DNA of 64,000 nt from Pseudophaeobacter leonis (lineage in GTDB: Bacteria; Pseudomonadota; Alphaproteobacteria; Rhodobacterales; Rhodobacteraceae): positions 1-64,000 of the forward strand of contig NZ_MWVJ01000020.1 in assembly GCF_002087335.1 (NCBI RefSeq), given 5' to 3'. How positions within the stretch are numbered: position 1 is the first letter of the stretch; every line of letters begins with the position of its first letter. The translations under genes were made by a program, and so were the position numbers. Positions 56,274-64,000 of this stretch are shown here, in pieces. The notes under the pieces are model-generated. The model was not told where the DNA came from, made no database searches, and was given only the letters and a program-made list of their open reading frames with translations.

Positions 56274-56450
56274 GCTTTCCTCTATAGTCTGAAGCAAACA
56301 AGAGGCAAAGGGCAAAGCGCGCGTCGCGCCGCCGCAGGGCGATCACTTTTGCCCCGGCTCTCACGCTGGCTGGCAGCTGAGATCACCGCCACTGAAAGAG
56401 GCCGCGCGCAGCAGGCGATGCGCTGAGAGCGCCGCAAAGAATGCCTTGTA

Positions 56451-56493
56451 AAACCAAAAACACCCCACAAAGCCTGGGCTCTGAAGGGTGTTT
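56451..56493 (-). terminator. Terminator after ccmE
   Basis: AAACACCC/GGGTGTTT pair across a 20-base loop that contains a small hairpin; on the minus strand TTTTTGGTTTT follows. It lies 25 bases past the ccmE stop. Confidence 0.7.
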
Positions 56494-56517
56494 CTTTGAG
56501 AGGAAACTAAGGATGCC

Positions 56518-56961
56518 TTAGCTTTCAGGCTCTTGATAGACGCCCTGTGCCTTCAGCGCATCCACAACTTCTTTTGGCATATAGGTTTCATCATGTTTAG
56601 CAAGAATTTCAGAGGCTTCAAAGACGCCATTGATGAAACGGCCGGTCCCCACCATGCCCTGATTTTCTTCAAACAGGTCCGGCAGAACACCTGCAAATGT
56701 CACCGGCACGGTCGCGCCGCCATCGGTGACTGCGAAGGATACAGTCTCACCCTGATCCCGGACCAGACTGCCATCCTCAACCAGTCCGCCGATACGAAAG
56801 ACTTCGCTGGGTGGCGGTGGTGTCTCCACCACCTGACTGGGCGAGCGAAAGTAGTTGATCCCATCGCGCATGGCGTAACCGATCAGTCCGGTTGCCACCA
56901 CCAAAGCGATAGCTGCGAGGGCCAGTACCTGGATCCGACGTTGCTTCTTGAGGTTCTTCAT
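56518..56961 (-). CDS. ccmE: Cytochrome c-type biogenesis protein CcmE (heme chaperone)
   Basis: A 147-residue heme chaperone. An N-terminal membrane helix (VLALAAIALVVATGLIGYAM) leads to a beta-barrel domain with FRIGGLVEDGSLVRDQGETV, VPVTFAGVLPDLFEENQGMV and the heme-binding region ILAKHDETYMPKEVVDALKA, where the His binds heme covalently. It starts 22 bases after argC on the same strand, so it is probably co-transcribed with it. Confidence 0.95.
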   Translation of the reverse strand: MKNLKKQRRIQVLALAAIALVVATGLIGYAMRDGINYFRSPSQVVETPPPPSEVFRIGGLVEDGSLVRDQGETVSFAVTDGGATVPVTFAGVLPDLFEENQGMVGTGRFINGVFEASEILAKHDETYMPKEVVDALKAQGVYQEPES

Positions 56962-56983
56962 CTGTGGGGCTTTCCGGTTGCAG

Positions 56984-58012
56984 TTACGGGAAGAGAGGCG
57001 CCATCATCAGGCCTGCGGTCTCCTCCTCACCTAACATCAGATTGGCATTCTGCAAGGCCTGGCCGCTGCTACCTTTTGTCAGGTTATCCAGAGCGGCGAA
57101 AATAATGGCCCTGCCCTCGATCCGGTCGGCAGCGACACCGATATGGCAAAAGTTGGAGCCGCGCACATGGTGCGTACTGGGAGCCTCCCCAAAGGGCAGC
57201 ACCGCAATAAAGGGTTCAGCAGCATAGGCGTCCTGCAGCGCCTGATGGATGGCCTGTGCGTCGCCTTTGACATAGACGGTGGCCAAAATTCCACGGTTGG
57301 CAGGCATCAGGTGCGGCGTGAACTGTACCTTGACGGGACGCCCAGCAAGGGCCGAGAATTCCTGATCAAATTCCCCCAGATGCCGATGAGTACTGCCAAT
57401 GGCATAGGCGTGATAGCCCTCGCTCAACTCTGCATGCAGCAGGTTTTCTTTCAGCGCCCGTCCGGCGCCAGAGACCGCGCATTTCAGATCCAGACTGATG
57501 TCATCCAGATCAATCAAGCCGCTGGTGATCAGGGGGCGAAGGGCGAACTGGCCGGTGGCTGCGTTGCAGCCGGTACCCGCGACCAGCCGCGCCGATTTGA
57601 TCTCTTCGCGGTAAAACTCGCTGAGGCCATAGACCGCCTCTTTCTGCTGCTCCAGCGCTGTGTGGGCATTGCCGTACCATGTCTCATAGGCGTCGGGATC
57701 ACGCAGCCGGAAGTCAGCAGAAAGATCCACGATCCTTAGCGTTTTGGGAAGGGCTGCAATCACCTCCTGGCTGGTTTTATGCGGCAGGGCACAAAAGCAC
57801 AGATCAATCTCTGAGAAATCAATTTCACCAATTTTACAAAGTGTTGGCAGCGGTATGTGACGCAGATGCGGAAAGACTTCGGCCATGGTGAGGCCTGCCT
57901 TGCGCTCTGCCGCAAGGGCGGTGATTTCAATGTTGGGATGGTTCGCAATCAGCCGAACCAGCTCTGCACCAGTGTAGCCACTGGCGCCAAGAATTGCCAC
58001 TTTATGGGTCAT
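56984..58012 (-). CDS. argC: N-acetyl-gamma-glutamyl-phosphate reductase
   Basis: A 342-residue NADPH-dependent enzyme of arginine synthesis that makes N-acetylglutamate semialdehyde. [20 protein letters not shown] is the nucleotide-binding loop, and [20 protein letters not shown] carries the catalytic Cys (many relatives have NPGCYPT here). [11 protein letters not shown] and [17 protein letters not shown] are further marks. The gene precedes ccmE in the same direction and follows murI by 141 bases. The GTGCNAAT variant seems to be a Rhodobacterales habit and not a defect; that is from memory. Confidence 0.93.
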   Translation of the reverse strand: MTHKVAILGASGYTGAELVRLIANHPNIEITALAAERKAGLTMAEVFPHLRHIPLPTLCKIGEIDFSEIDLCFCALPHKTSQEVIAALPKTLRIVDLSADFRLRDPDAYETWYGNAHTALEQQKEAVYGLSEFYREEIKSARLVAGTGCNAATGQFALRPLITSGLIDLDDISLDLKCAVSGAGRALKENLLHAELSEGYHAYAIGSTHRHLGEFDQEFSALAGRPVKVQFTPHLMPANRGILATVYVKGDAQAIHQALQDAYAAEPFIAVLPFGEAPSTHHVRGSNFCHIGVAADRIEGRAIIFAALDNLTKGSSGQALQNANLMLGEEETAGLMMAPLFP

Positions 58013-58153
58013 GTCAGACCTCGCATTGATATGTCATTTGTAAGCCTCACCTGAAGGTCGTGAAGCATTGGGGTGGTGTTGGCTGGCGCCAGTGTTCCGG
58101 ATCGCATCACGGCCAGGCGGCCGTATCAGTCCAGAGCGCTGTCTGGCAGCCTG

Positions 58154-58964
58154 TCAGGCAGCCTGAAAGCTGATCTCTTGTCGCAGGAACTGGGTGGCGC
58201 GGTCACTGACCCGGGTTGGGTCGCCCGTGGTAAAAAATCCGCCGACGCCCGCGCCCTGCATGTCAGGGTGGCGCTGCAAATAGTCCGCAAGGCTTTCGGC
58301 GACCAGATTTCCCTGACTGAAAACCGTGACGTCAGGCCCCAGAGCCTGCTGAAAACAGGCCTCCATCAAAGGATAATGTGTACAGCCCAGAATTGCCGCC
58401 TGAGGCTCGGGCATTTTGCGCTTTAACGCCTCGACATGGCTGCGCACCAGGGCTTCGGCCAGGATCATATCGCCGTCTTCGATGGCATCCACGATACCAC
58501 CACAGGCCTGGGCTTCGACATCGACGGCGATGGCGCGAAATGCCAGTTCACGCTGGAAGGCCCGGCTGGAAACCGTTGCAGGCGTTGCAAAAAGGGCCAC
58601 GTGTTTTACCGCGACCTCACGCGGCGGGCTGTTGTCGCCCCATTGCCGTTCGGTCAGCGATTCAATCAGTGGCACAAATACGCCAAGAACGCGCTTGCCC
58701 GCAGGCAGCCCCTCTTCCTGCATCCGGGCGCAGGGCAGCAGCAGAGGCGGTATTGCAGGCCAGAATAACCAGATCGCTGCCTTTGGACCACATATCCTCA
58801 ACCGCCGCTTTGGTCAGCTGATAGATGTCCTCGGCGTCACGCACACCGTAGGGCGCACGCGCGCTATCGGCATAGTACAGAAACTCCACATCAGGCAGAC
58901 GGGATTTAGCGGCGTTCAGGACGGTAAGCCCGCCCAGGCCGGAATCGAAAATGCCAACAGCCAT
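58154..58964 (-). CDS. murI: Glutamate racemase, frameshifted near 58727
   Basis: About 270 residues; makes D-glutamate for peptidoglycan. The two catalytic cysteines are present: [13 protein letters not shown] in the first frame and [17 protein letters not shown] in the second. The N-terminus is [20 protein letters not shown]. An extra C (CGCCCGG for CGCCGG) near 58727 splits the gene at [10 protein letters not shown]. The ATG at 58964 follows the acyltransferase stop by 10 bases. murI is essential in most bacteria, so a read error is likely. Confidence 0.9.
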
Positions 58965-58974
58965 TGTCTCACTT

Positions 58975-59877
58975 TCAGGCGCGATGTTTTTCCTCAAACT
59001 CAAACCCGTAGTGCAAAGATTTGAGCGGCTTTGGAGACAGCTCATACGTGGCTTTGCGCAGGAAATCCATCATTCCTTTTGTATCGCCCACCAGGGGGTT
59101 CAATCTGTCGCGGCCAATCGGCTCACCAATCACCACGCCAACGGGGCTGTCTACCCTTGCCTTGAATTCTTTCAGCAACAAACCCATCCGCAGCGTTGCA
59201 TGCAGATGGCTGGCAATCTGGAACAGGCGCGAGGTATGGCCTTCAAAATAGACCGGCACCGCCACGGCGTCGGATTTGGCCACCATACGGGCGGTAAACC
59301 CACGCCAGCCCGGATCCATCGGCATGGCAAAGGGATGCACGCCCGTTGACACGGTGCCGCCGGGAAAGATGCCAATAGCACCGCCCTGCCCGAGAAAGTC
59401 CAGCGCCCTCTTGCGGGTGGCAATGTTGCCCCGTGCGGCGGCCTTGGTTTGCGCAAAAGAGATCGGCAGAACAACCTCGTGCAAATCATTGGCCTGACAA
59501 AAGATCTGATGCGCCAGAATGCGGAAATCACCCCGGGTGTCCGCGAGGATCTTGCCCATCATCAAGCCATCCAAAATACCAAAGGGATGGTTGGCGATCA
59601 AAAGGACCGGGCGATCCTTGGGAATATTGCTCAGGGTCCCGCCAATCACATCCAGGCTTAGCCCGTAGCGTTGCGCCATCACCGACCAGAAATCGCCGCC
59701 AGACTGCAGGTCAGTCTTATAGCCCTGGGCGCGCCTTATCAGCTGCAGCCGCCCGGTGGAGTTCTCCATCAGGCGAATGACAGCCCGGCCAACCCGGCTT
59801 TCAGAGGAATGCGCATATGAGATCTGCTGCGCGATCTGGCTCTTTGTGCTTGCGCCATGCTCTGTTTGAAGGGTCAT
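58975..59877 (-). CDS. Lysophospholipid acyltransferase (PlsC-like)
   Basis: A 300-residue acyltransferase of the glycerolipid type. The catalytic block reads [20 protein letters not shown] (an H-x5-D form), and the substrate block is [36 protein letters not shown] ends it. Relatives acylate lysophospholipids or ornithine lipids (OlsA-type); the sequence does not decide which. It is first in a minus-strand pair with murI. A 14-bp tandem duplication lies 20 bases upstream of its start. Confidence 0.85.
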   Translation of the reverse strand: MTLQTEHGASTKSQIAQQISYAHSSESRVGRAVIRLMENSTGRLQLIRRAQGYKTDLQSGGDFWSVMAQRYGLSLDVIGGTLSNIPKDRPVLLIANHPFGILDGLMMGKILADTRGDFRILAHQIFCQANDLHEVVLPISFAQTKAAARGNIATRKRALDFLGQGGAIGIFPGGTVSTGVHPFAMPMDPGWRGFTARMVAKSDAVAVPVYFEGHTSRLFQIASHLHATLRMGLLLKEFKARVDSPVGVVIGEPIGRDRLNPLVGDTKGMMDFLRKATYELSPKPLKSLHYGFEFEEKHRA

Positions 59878-59896
59878 TGCGTGTCCTTAGTCCGGT

Positions 59897-59924
59897 CTTA
59901 AAACGACAGCCTTAAAACGACAGC
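59897..59924. repeat. 14-bp perfect tandem duplication
   Basis: CTTAAAACGACAGC occurs twice without spacer, just upstream of the acyltransferase start. Confidence 0.82.
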
Positions 59925-60023
59925 CTCATAAGATTTGTCGTTCTTTTGCCGGAAGTATCGCCATCCATCGTAACAATGGAATGACAGGCGAGACGCCTCG
60001 GGCTGCCCTCAGGCCCGGACATG

Positions 60024-60051
60024 AAAAAGCGCCACGCAAAAGCGCGGCGCT
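60024..60051 (-). terminator. Intrinsic terminator after the indolepyruvate oxidoreductase gene
   Basis: On the minus strand AGCGCC-g-CGC-tttt-GCG-t-GGCGCT is followed by TTTTTC. It lies about 52 bases past the stop. Confidence 0.85.
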
Positions 60052-60102
60052 CTCATTCTGGGTCGAAAAACAGCTCAGCTCGTCCTGAGTTATTAAGCGG
60101 CG

Positions 60103-63100
60103 CTATTCTGCTGCGTTTTTCACCGGTGTGCCCGCCTGCTGCAAAGCGATCAACAGCTCTTCGCGCCGCTTCGCCGCCTTGGCCTCACTCTCAAGTTTGA
60201 CCGGACCAAATCCGCGGATTTGCAGTGGCAACTCCGCTAGAGCGATCAAAGGCTCAAGCGTGTCGGCGCTGGCCTTAGGCAGCCATTGCTGCATGTCGTT
60301 CTCATACTGTTTGATCAGTGCGCGCTCCATCTTGCGCTCGGCGGTGTAGCCAAAGACATCCAGCGGCGTGTTGCGCAGGGGCTTCAGCTTTGCCAGCAGG
60401 CGCAGCCAGGGCGTCAGACCGGGGCCGAATTTGCGCTTTGTTGGCCGACCATTGACCATTTTGCCACCAAAGATCGGCGGCGCAAGGTTGTACGAGACCT
60501 TAAGATCGCCCTCAAACTCTGCCGCCAGCTTTTCCTGGCTCGACAGCAACAGACGCGCGACCTCGTATTCGTCCTTATAGGCCAACAGCTTATGATAGCC
60601 TTTTGCCACGGCCTCTTTCAGCGCCGGATCTGAAATTGGCGCCAAAAGCTTGTCGTACCGTTTGGCAAGACCCTTGCCCTGATAGGCCACCAGTTGCGCC
60701 GCGCGGAAGGCGATTTTTTCGTCCAGCGATTTAGGCAGCGCAACGACGCTGGCGGGTCTTGAGATTTTTGCCGCCTCAGCAGGGGCTACACCCGCCCAAC
60801 GGCCGATCTCAAAGGCGCGCAGATTGCGCTCTACCGCAGCCCCATTCAGTGTTATGGCCTCGACGATTGCGCTATGGCTGACGGGGATCAATCCCCGCTG
60901 CCAGGCAGCGCCAAACACCATCATATTGGAGAAAATCGAATCTCCCATGGTGGCACGGGCCAGCTCTGAGGCGTCAAAAAGCGACAGATCATCCCGCAAC
61001 CGGGCTTGAAGAGCCACCTGCAAGCGGTCGGTTGGCAACTGAAAATTGGTATCGCGGGTAAAGTCACCCGTGATGATTTCATGACTGTTGACCACGCCAC
61101 CCGTGCGCCCGGTTTTCATCAGGCCAATGGTTTTGGCGCCGGCGCTGACCACAAGATCGCCGCCGATCAGCGCATGCGCCTCACCGGTGGCGACACGAAT
61201 GGCGCTGATGTCTTCGGGGCGTTTGGCAAGACGGCAATGGATATGCACCGCGCCGCCCTTTTGCGCCAGCCCAGCCATCTCCATCATGCCGGCGCCAAGC
61301 CCATCAATCTGCGCAGCCTGAGCCAGGACCGCACCAATCGTCACAACGCCAGTGCCGCCAACGCCGGTGATCACCACGTTATGGGTGCCATCAATTGTCG
61401 GCAGCTTTGGCTCTGGCAGGTCCGGCAGGTTCAGCTCTGCTGTAGCTTCTTTACGAATTTTGGCGCCCGCAACTGTGAGGAACGAGGGGCAAAACCCGTT
61501 GACGCAAGAGAAATCTTTGTTGCAAGAGCTCTGGTCGATCGCCCGCTTGCGCCCCAGCTCTGTCTCTTTTGGCACGTTCGACACGCAGTTGGACTGAACG
61601 CCACAATCGCCGCAGCCTTCGCAGACATCCGGGTTGATAAAGACCCGCTGATCGGGATCCGGGAACAGACCCCGCTTGCGACGGCGGCGCTTTTCCGCAG
61701 CGCAGGTCTGGATATAGATGATTGCAGAGACGCCCTCGACCGCTGCGAATTCCTTTTGCACCTGCATCAGCTCGGCCCGCTCATGCATGCGCATACCTGC
61801 CGGGAACAGCTTGGGGTCCACGTCCTCTTTGTCATCATAGACCACGGCAATCGTTTTCATGCCCATGGCTTTCAGCTCATGTGCGATCTGCTGCGCCGTG
61901 AGGCCGCCTTCGGCCTGCTGGCCGCCGGTCATGGCAACCGCGTCATTGAACAGGATTTTGTAGGTCATATTGGTGCCCTCAGCGAGGGCTGCCCGAATGG
62001 CCTGAACACCAGAGTGGTTATAGGTGCCGTCGCCCAGGTTCTGGAACACGTGCTTGCGATTGGAAAACGGTGCTTCGCCAATCCAGTTGGCGCCTTCAGC
62101 CCCCATATGGGTAAAGCCCGTAGTTTCGCGGTCCATCCACTGCACCATAAAGTGGCAGCCAATACCGGCATAGGCGCGGCTGCCCTCGGGGATTTTGGTC
62201 GAAGAGTTATGCGGACAGCCAGAGCAGAAATACGGCAGACGGGCCGCGATCTCTTCGGCGTTATCCGCCCGTTTGGCATCCTGCAGCGCCTCAAGCCCCG
62301 CCTTGATCGCCTCGGCGTCGCGGCCTTCCTCAATGAGAATTCCGCCGAGCTTTTCAGCAATCATAATCGGGTCTAGCGCGTATTTCGTCGGGAACAATTC
62401 TTCACGGCGGCCGCTGTCTGTCTCGCCTTTGTACCAGCCATAAACCCGGCGTCCCCGGCGGTTGTCAAAGATCGCTTCCTTGATCTGCACCTCGATCAGC
62501 TTGCGCTTTTCCTCAACAACCACAATCAAATCAAGGCCTTCAGCCCATGATTTAAAGCCCTTCATGTCCATCGGCCAGGTCTGTCCCACCTTATAGGTGG
62601 AGATCCCTAGGCGTTCGGCCATGGTCTCGTCGATATTCAAAAGCGACATCGCATGCACAAGGTCGAGCCAGTTTTTGCCAGCAGCTACAAAGCCGATTTT
62701 GGCGCCAGGTTTGCCCCAGACGCGTTTGTCCATCTTATTGGCATGGCTAAAGGCTTCGGCGGCAAAGCGCTTGTAGTCGATGATGCGGTCTTCTTGTTGG
62801 AACCGGTCATCAGACAGACGAATGTTGAGCCCATCGGCAGGCATATCGAAATCAGGTCTCACCAGTGTCATCCGGTCCGGGTCACCATCGACAACAGAGG
62901 TCACCTCGATGGTGTCCTTCATCGTCTTCAGACCTACCCAAAGGCCGGAAAAGCGGCTGAGCTCATAGCCATAGATGCCGTAGTCGAGGATCTCCTGAAC
63001 GCCTGCGGGGCTGACAATCGGCAGGTAGCAATCCAGCAAAGACCACTCAGACTGGTGCAGCACGGTAGAGCTTTCGCCGGTGTGATCATCGCCCATGGCA

Positions 63101-63525
63101 ACAAGAACGCCGCCGTTTTTGGAGGTGCCGGCCATATTTGCGTGCCGGAAGGCATCGCCAGAGCGGTCAACACCGGGGCCCTTGCCATACCAAAGGCCAA
63201 AAACACCGTCATATTTGCCTTCGCCGCGAATCTCAGCCTGTTGTGCGCCCCAAAGGGCCGTTACGGCGAGATCCTCATTCAGACCAAACTGAAAGGTGAC
63301 ATCAGAATTGTGCAGCTGCTTTTGCGCCCGCTGCATCTGGGTGTCGACCGCCCCAAGCGGCGAGCCGCGATAGCCGGTCACCAAGCCCGCCGTATTGAGC
63401 CCCGCTGCCGTATCACGTGCCTTTTGCATCATCATCAGGCGCACCAGCGCCTGGGTGCCATTCAACATGACGGGTGATTTGCTCAGGTCATACTTGTCAT
63501 TGAGCGAGATCTTTTGCGTGCTCAT
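60103..63525 (-). CDS. Indolepyruvate ferredoxin oxidoreductase (fused IorAB type)
   Basis: A 1140-residue fused enzyme that oxidatively decarboxylates aryl- or branched-chain 2-oxoacids to acyl-CoA. The N-terminal part resembles IorA (LVTGYRGSPLGAVDTQMQRA, GKGPGVDRSGDAFRHANMAG). A TPP-domain block, FCSGCPHNSSTKIPEGSRAY, lies near 434. Ferredoxin-type cysteines are CEGCGDCGVQSNC near 635 and CNKDFSCVNGFC next to it. From about 719 an IorB-like gamma domain begins VITGVGGTGVVTIGAVLAQA. The ATG at 63525 follows GGAGG; a start at 63582 would cross the operator. It is divergent from a LysR gene. Confidence 0.92.
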   Translation of the reverse strand: MSTQKISLNDKYDLSKSPVMLNGTQALVRLMMMQKARDTAAGLNTAGLVTGYRGSPLGAVDTQMQRAQKQLHNSDVTFQFGLNEDLAVTALWGAQQAEIRGEGKYDGVFGLWYGKGPGVDRSGDAFRHANMAGTSKNGGVLVAMGDDHTGESSTVLHQSEWSLLDCYLPIVSPAGVQEILDYGIYGYELSRFSGLWVGLKTMKDTIEVTSVVDGDPDRMTLVRPDFDMPADGLNIRLSDDRFQQEDRIIDYKRFAAEAFSHANKMDKRVWGKPGAKIGFVAAGKNWLDLVHAMSLLNIDETMAERLGISTYKVGQTWPMDMKGFKSWAEGLDLIVVVEEKRKLIEVQIKEAIFDNRRGRRVYGWYKGETDSGRREELFPTKYALDPIMIAEKLGGILIEEGRDAEAIKAGLEALQDAKRADNAEEIAARLPYFCSGCPHNSSTKIPEGSRAYAGIGCHFMVQWMDRETTGFTHMGAEGANWIGEAPFSNRKHVFQNLGDGTYNHSGVQAIRAALAEGTNMTYKILFNDAVAMTGGQQAEGGLTAQQIAHELKAMGMKTIAVVYDDKEDVDPKLFPAGMRMHERAELMQVQKEFAAVEGVSAIIYIQTCAAEKRRRRKRGLFPDPDQRVFINPDVCEGCGDCGVQSNCVSNVPKETELGRKRAIDQSSCNKDFSCVNGFCPSFLTVAGAKIRKEATAELNLPDLPEPKLPTIDGTHNVVITGVGGTGVVTIGAVLAQAAQIDGLGAGMMEMAGLAQKGGAVHIHCRLAKRPEDISAIRVATGEAHALIGGDLVVSAGAKTIGLMKTGRTGGVVNSHEIITGDFTRDTNFQLPTDRLQVALQARLRDDLSLFDASELARATMGDSIFSNMMVFGAAWQRGLIPVSHSAIVEAITLNGAAVERNLRAFEIGRWAGVAPAEAAKISRPASVVALPKSLDEKIAFRAAQLVAYQGKGLAKRYDKLLAPISDPALKEAVAKGYHKLLAYKDEYEVARLLLSSQEKLAAEFEGDLKVSYNLAPPIFGGKMVNGRPTKRKFGPGLTPWLRLLAKLKPLRNTPLDVFGYTAERKMERALIKQYENDMQQWLPKASADTLEPLIALAELPLQIRGFGPVKLESEAKAAKRREELLIALQQAGTPVKNAAE

Positions 63526-63571
63526 CCGGTCCTCCCAACCTAAATTTGCTTGCATTGCTTGACCCAACATT

Positions 63572-63590
63572 AGGTCACACATACTGACCT
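63572..63590. promoter_or_regulatory. LysR-type operator between ior gene and lysR
   Basis: AGGTCA-CACATAC-TGACCT is a perfect six-base inverted repeat with a seven-base centre. It includes T-N11-A (63575 and 63587), the LysR-type binding core. It stands 46 bases before the indolepyruvate oxidoreductase start, so the divergent LysR protein probably controls that gene. Confidence 0.7.
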
Positions 63591-63691
63591 GTATAGGTGG
63601 TTTTTTTACTTTTCCCTCGCGTCGCTTTGGGAAATTGATAAAAACCTAGGATTTCATATAGTCTACTACAAACAGATCGAAAGTGACGGTT

Positions 63692-64000
63692 ATGGATTGG
63701 GATAAGCTGAGAATATTTCACGCAGTTGCGGATGCAGGCAGCCTGACCCATGCCGGGGATAAGCTGAACCTGTCCCAGTCTGCTGTCAGTCGCCAGGTGC
63801 GCGCCCTTGAGGAGAGCCTCAATGCGACGCTGTTTCATCGCCATGCGCGGGGATTGATTCTCACCGAGCAGGGTGAGCTGCTGTTTGACGCCACCAAATC
63901 CATGTCGGCACGGCTCGAGGCTGCCTCTGCCCGTATTCGCGACAGCGAAGAAGAGGTGTTTGGAGAATTGCGCGTCACCACCACCTTTGGCTTTGGCACC
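63692..64000 (+). CDS. LysR family transcriptional regulator, 5' part only
   Basis: The first 103 codons of a LysR-type regulator, cut by the window end. The helix-turn-helix is complete: MDWDKLRIFHAVADAGSLTH, then AGDKLNLSQSAVSRQVRALE and ESLNATLFHRHARGLILTEQ. The effector domain begins ELRVTTTFGFGT. The ATG at 63692 and a GTG at 63683 are both possible. Divergent from the indolepyruvate oxidoreductase gene, with a T-N11-A operator in the 166-base gap. Confidence 0.9.
   Translation, partial: MDWDKLRIFHAVADAGSLTHAGDKLNLSQSAVSRQVRALEESLNATLFHRHARGLILTEQGELLFDATKSMSARLEAASARIRDSEEEVFGELRVTTTFGFGT

Overview
The window looks like chromosomal DNA from an alphaproteobacterium of the Rhodobacterales, most likely the Roseobacter group. 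This rests on the gene content and order: ppiD-trpE, trpGD(ung)C-moaC-moeA-lexA, comEC, gltX, gltA; a class II (B12-dependent) ribonucleotide reductase; a TAXI-TRAP transporter; RTX proteins; a methyltetrahydrofolate/B12 one-carbon module; and a fused indolepyruvate:ferredoxin oxidoreductase. Identification is from protein motifs read by eye; no database search was possible.

Layout. 0-1.3 kb: prophage debris (late control D pseudogene fused to the N-terminus of a broken IS transposase, then an integrase tail). 1.6-3.9 kb (-): one-carbon module (pterin-binding methyltransferase, MetF-like reductase, small 'virulence factor' protein). 4.2-9.2 kb: Ppx/GppA, RlmE, YihY/BrkB, cardiolipin synthase. 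9.3-13.5 kb: AttEFGH-like set (ABC ATPase, FtsX-type permease, secreted lipocalin/CrtC-like protein). 13.5-18.3 kb (-): TAXI-TRAP operon with a UspA protein. 19.2-21 kb: damaged mtnA plus a class II aldolase gene (methylthioadenosine/5-deoxyadenosine salvage). 21-23.2 kb (-): MarR, alpha/beta hydrolase and enoyl-CoA hydratase. 23.6-25 kb: RTX protein. 25.3-28.9 kb (-): nrdJ. 29-30 kb: a 1.1 kb non-coding gap with a CtrA-type site, then tRNA-Pro. 30-35 kb: DUF192, double cold-shock protein, pdxH, fabI, gpt-like, aminotransferase. 35-51.4 kb: ppiD, trpE, divergent polysaccharide deacetylase, trpG-trpD-ung-trpC-moaC-moeA, lexA, comEC, gltX, gltA. 51.7-52.7 kb: membrane-anchored RTX-like protein. 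52.9-60 kb (-): PaaG-like hydratase, ccmH, ccmF, ccmE, argC, murI, acyltransferase. 60-64 kb: indolepyruvate oxidoreductase and a divergent LysR gene cut by the window end.

Two window-wide patterns stand out. First, about fifteen genes contain single-base frameshifts or isolated stops, including genes the cell should not be able to lose (nrdJ, gltA, murI). Most lesions are one-base changes in short homopolymers, so sequencing or assembly error is the simplest explanation, and every 'pseudogene' here should be read with that in mind. Second, short perfect or near-perfect tandem duplications (11-20 bp units, 2-6 copies) sit in many intergenic spaces and at several gene ends. I found no convincing undescribed multi-gene system. 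The best leads are the tandem-duplication habit, a candidate small RNA with an orphan terminator, the 1.1 kb regulatory gap, the split methionine-synthase-like module, and the damaged salvage operon.
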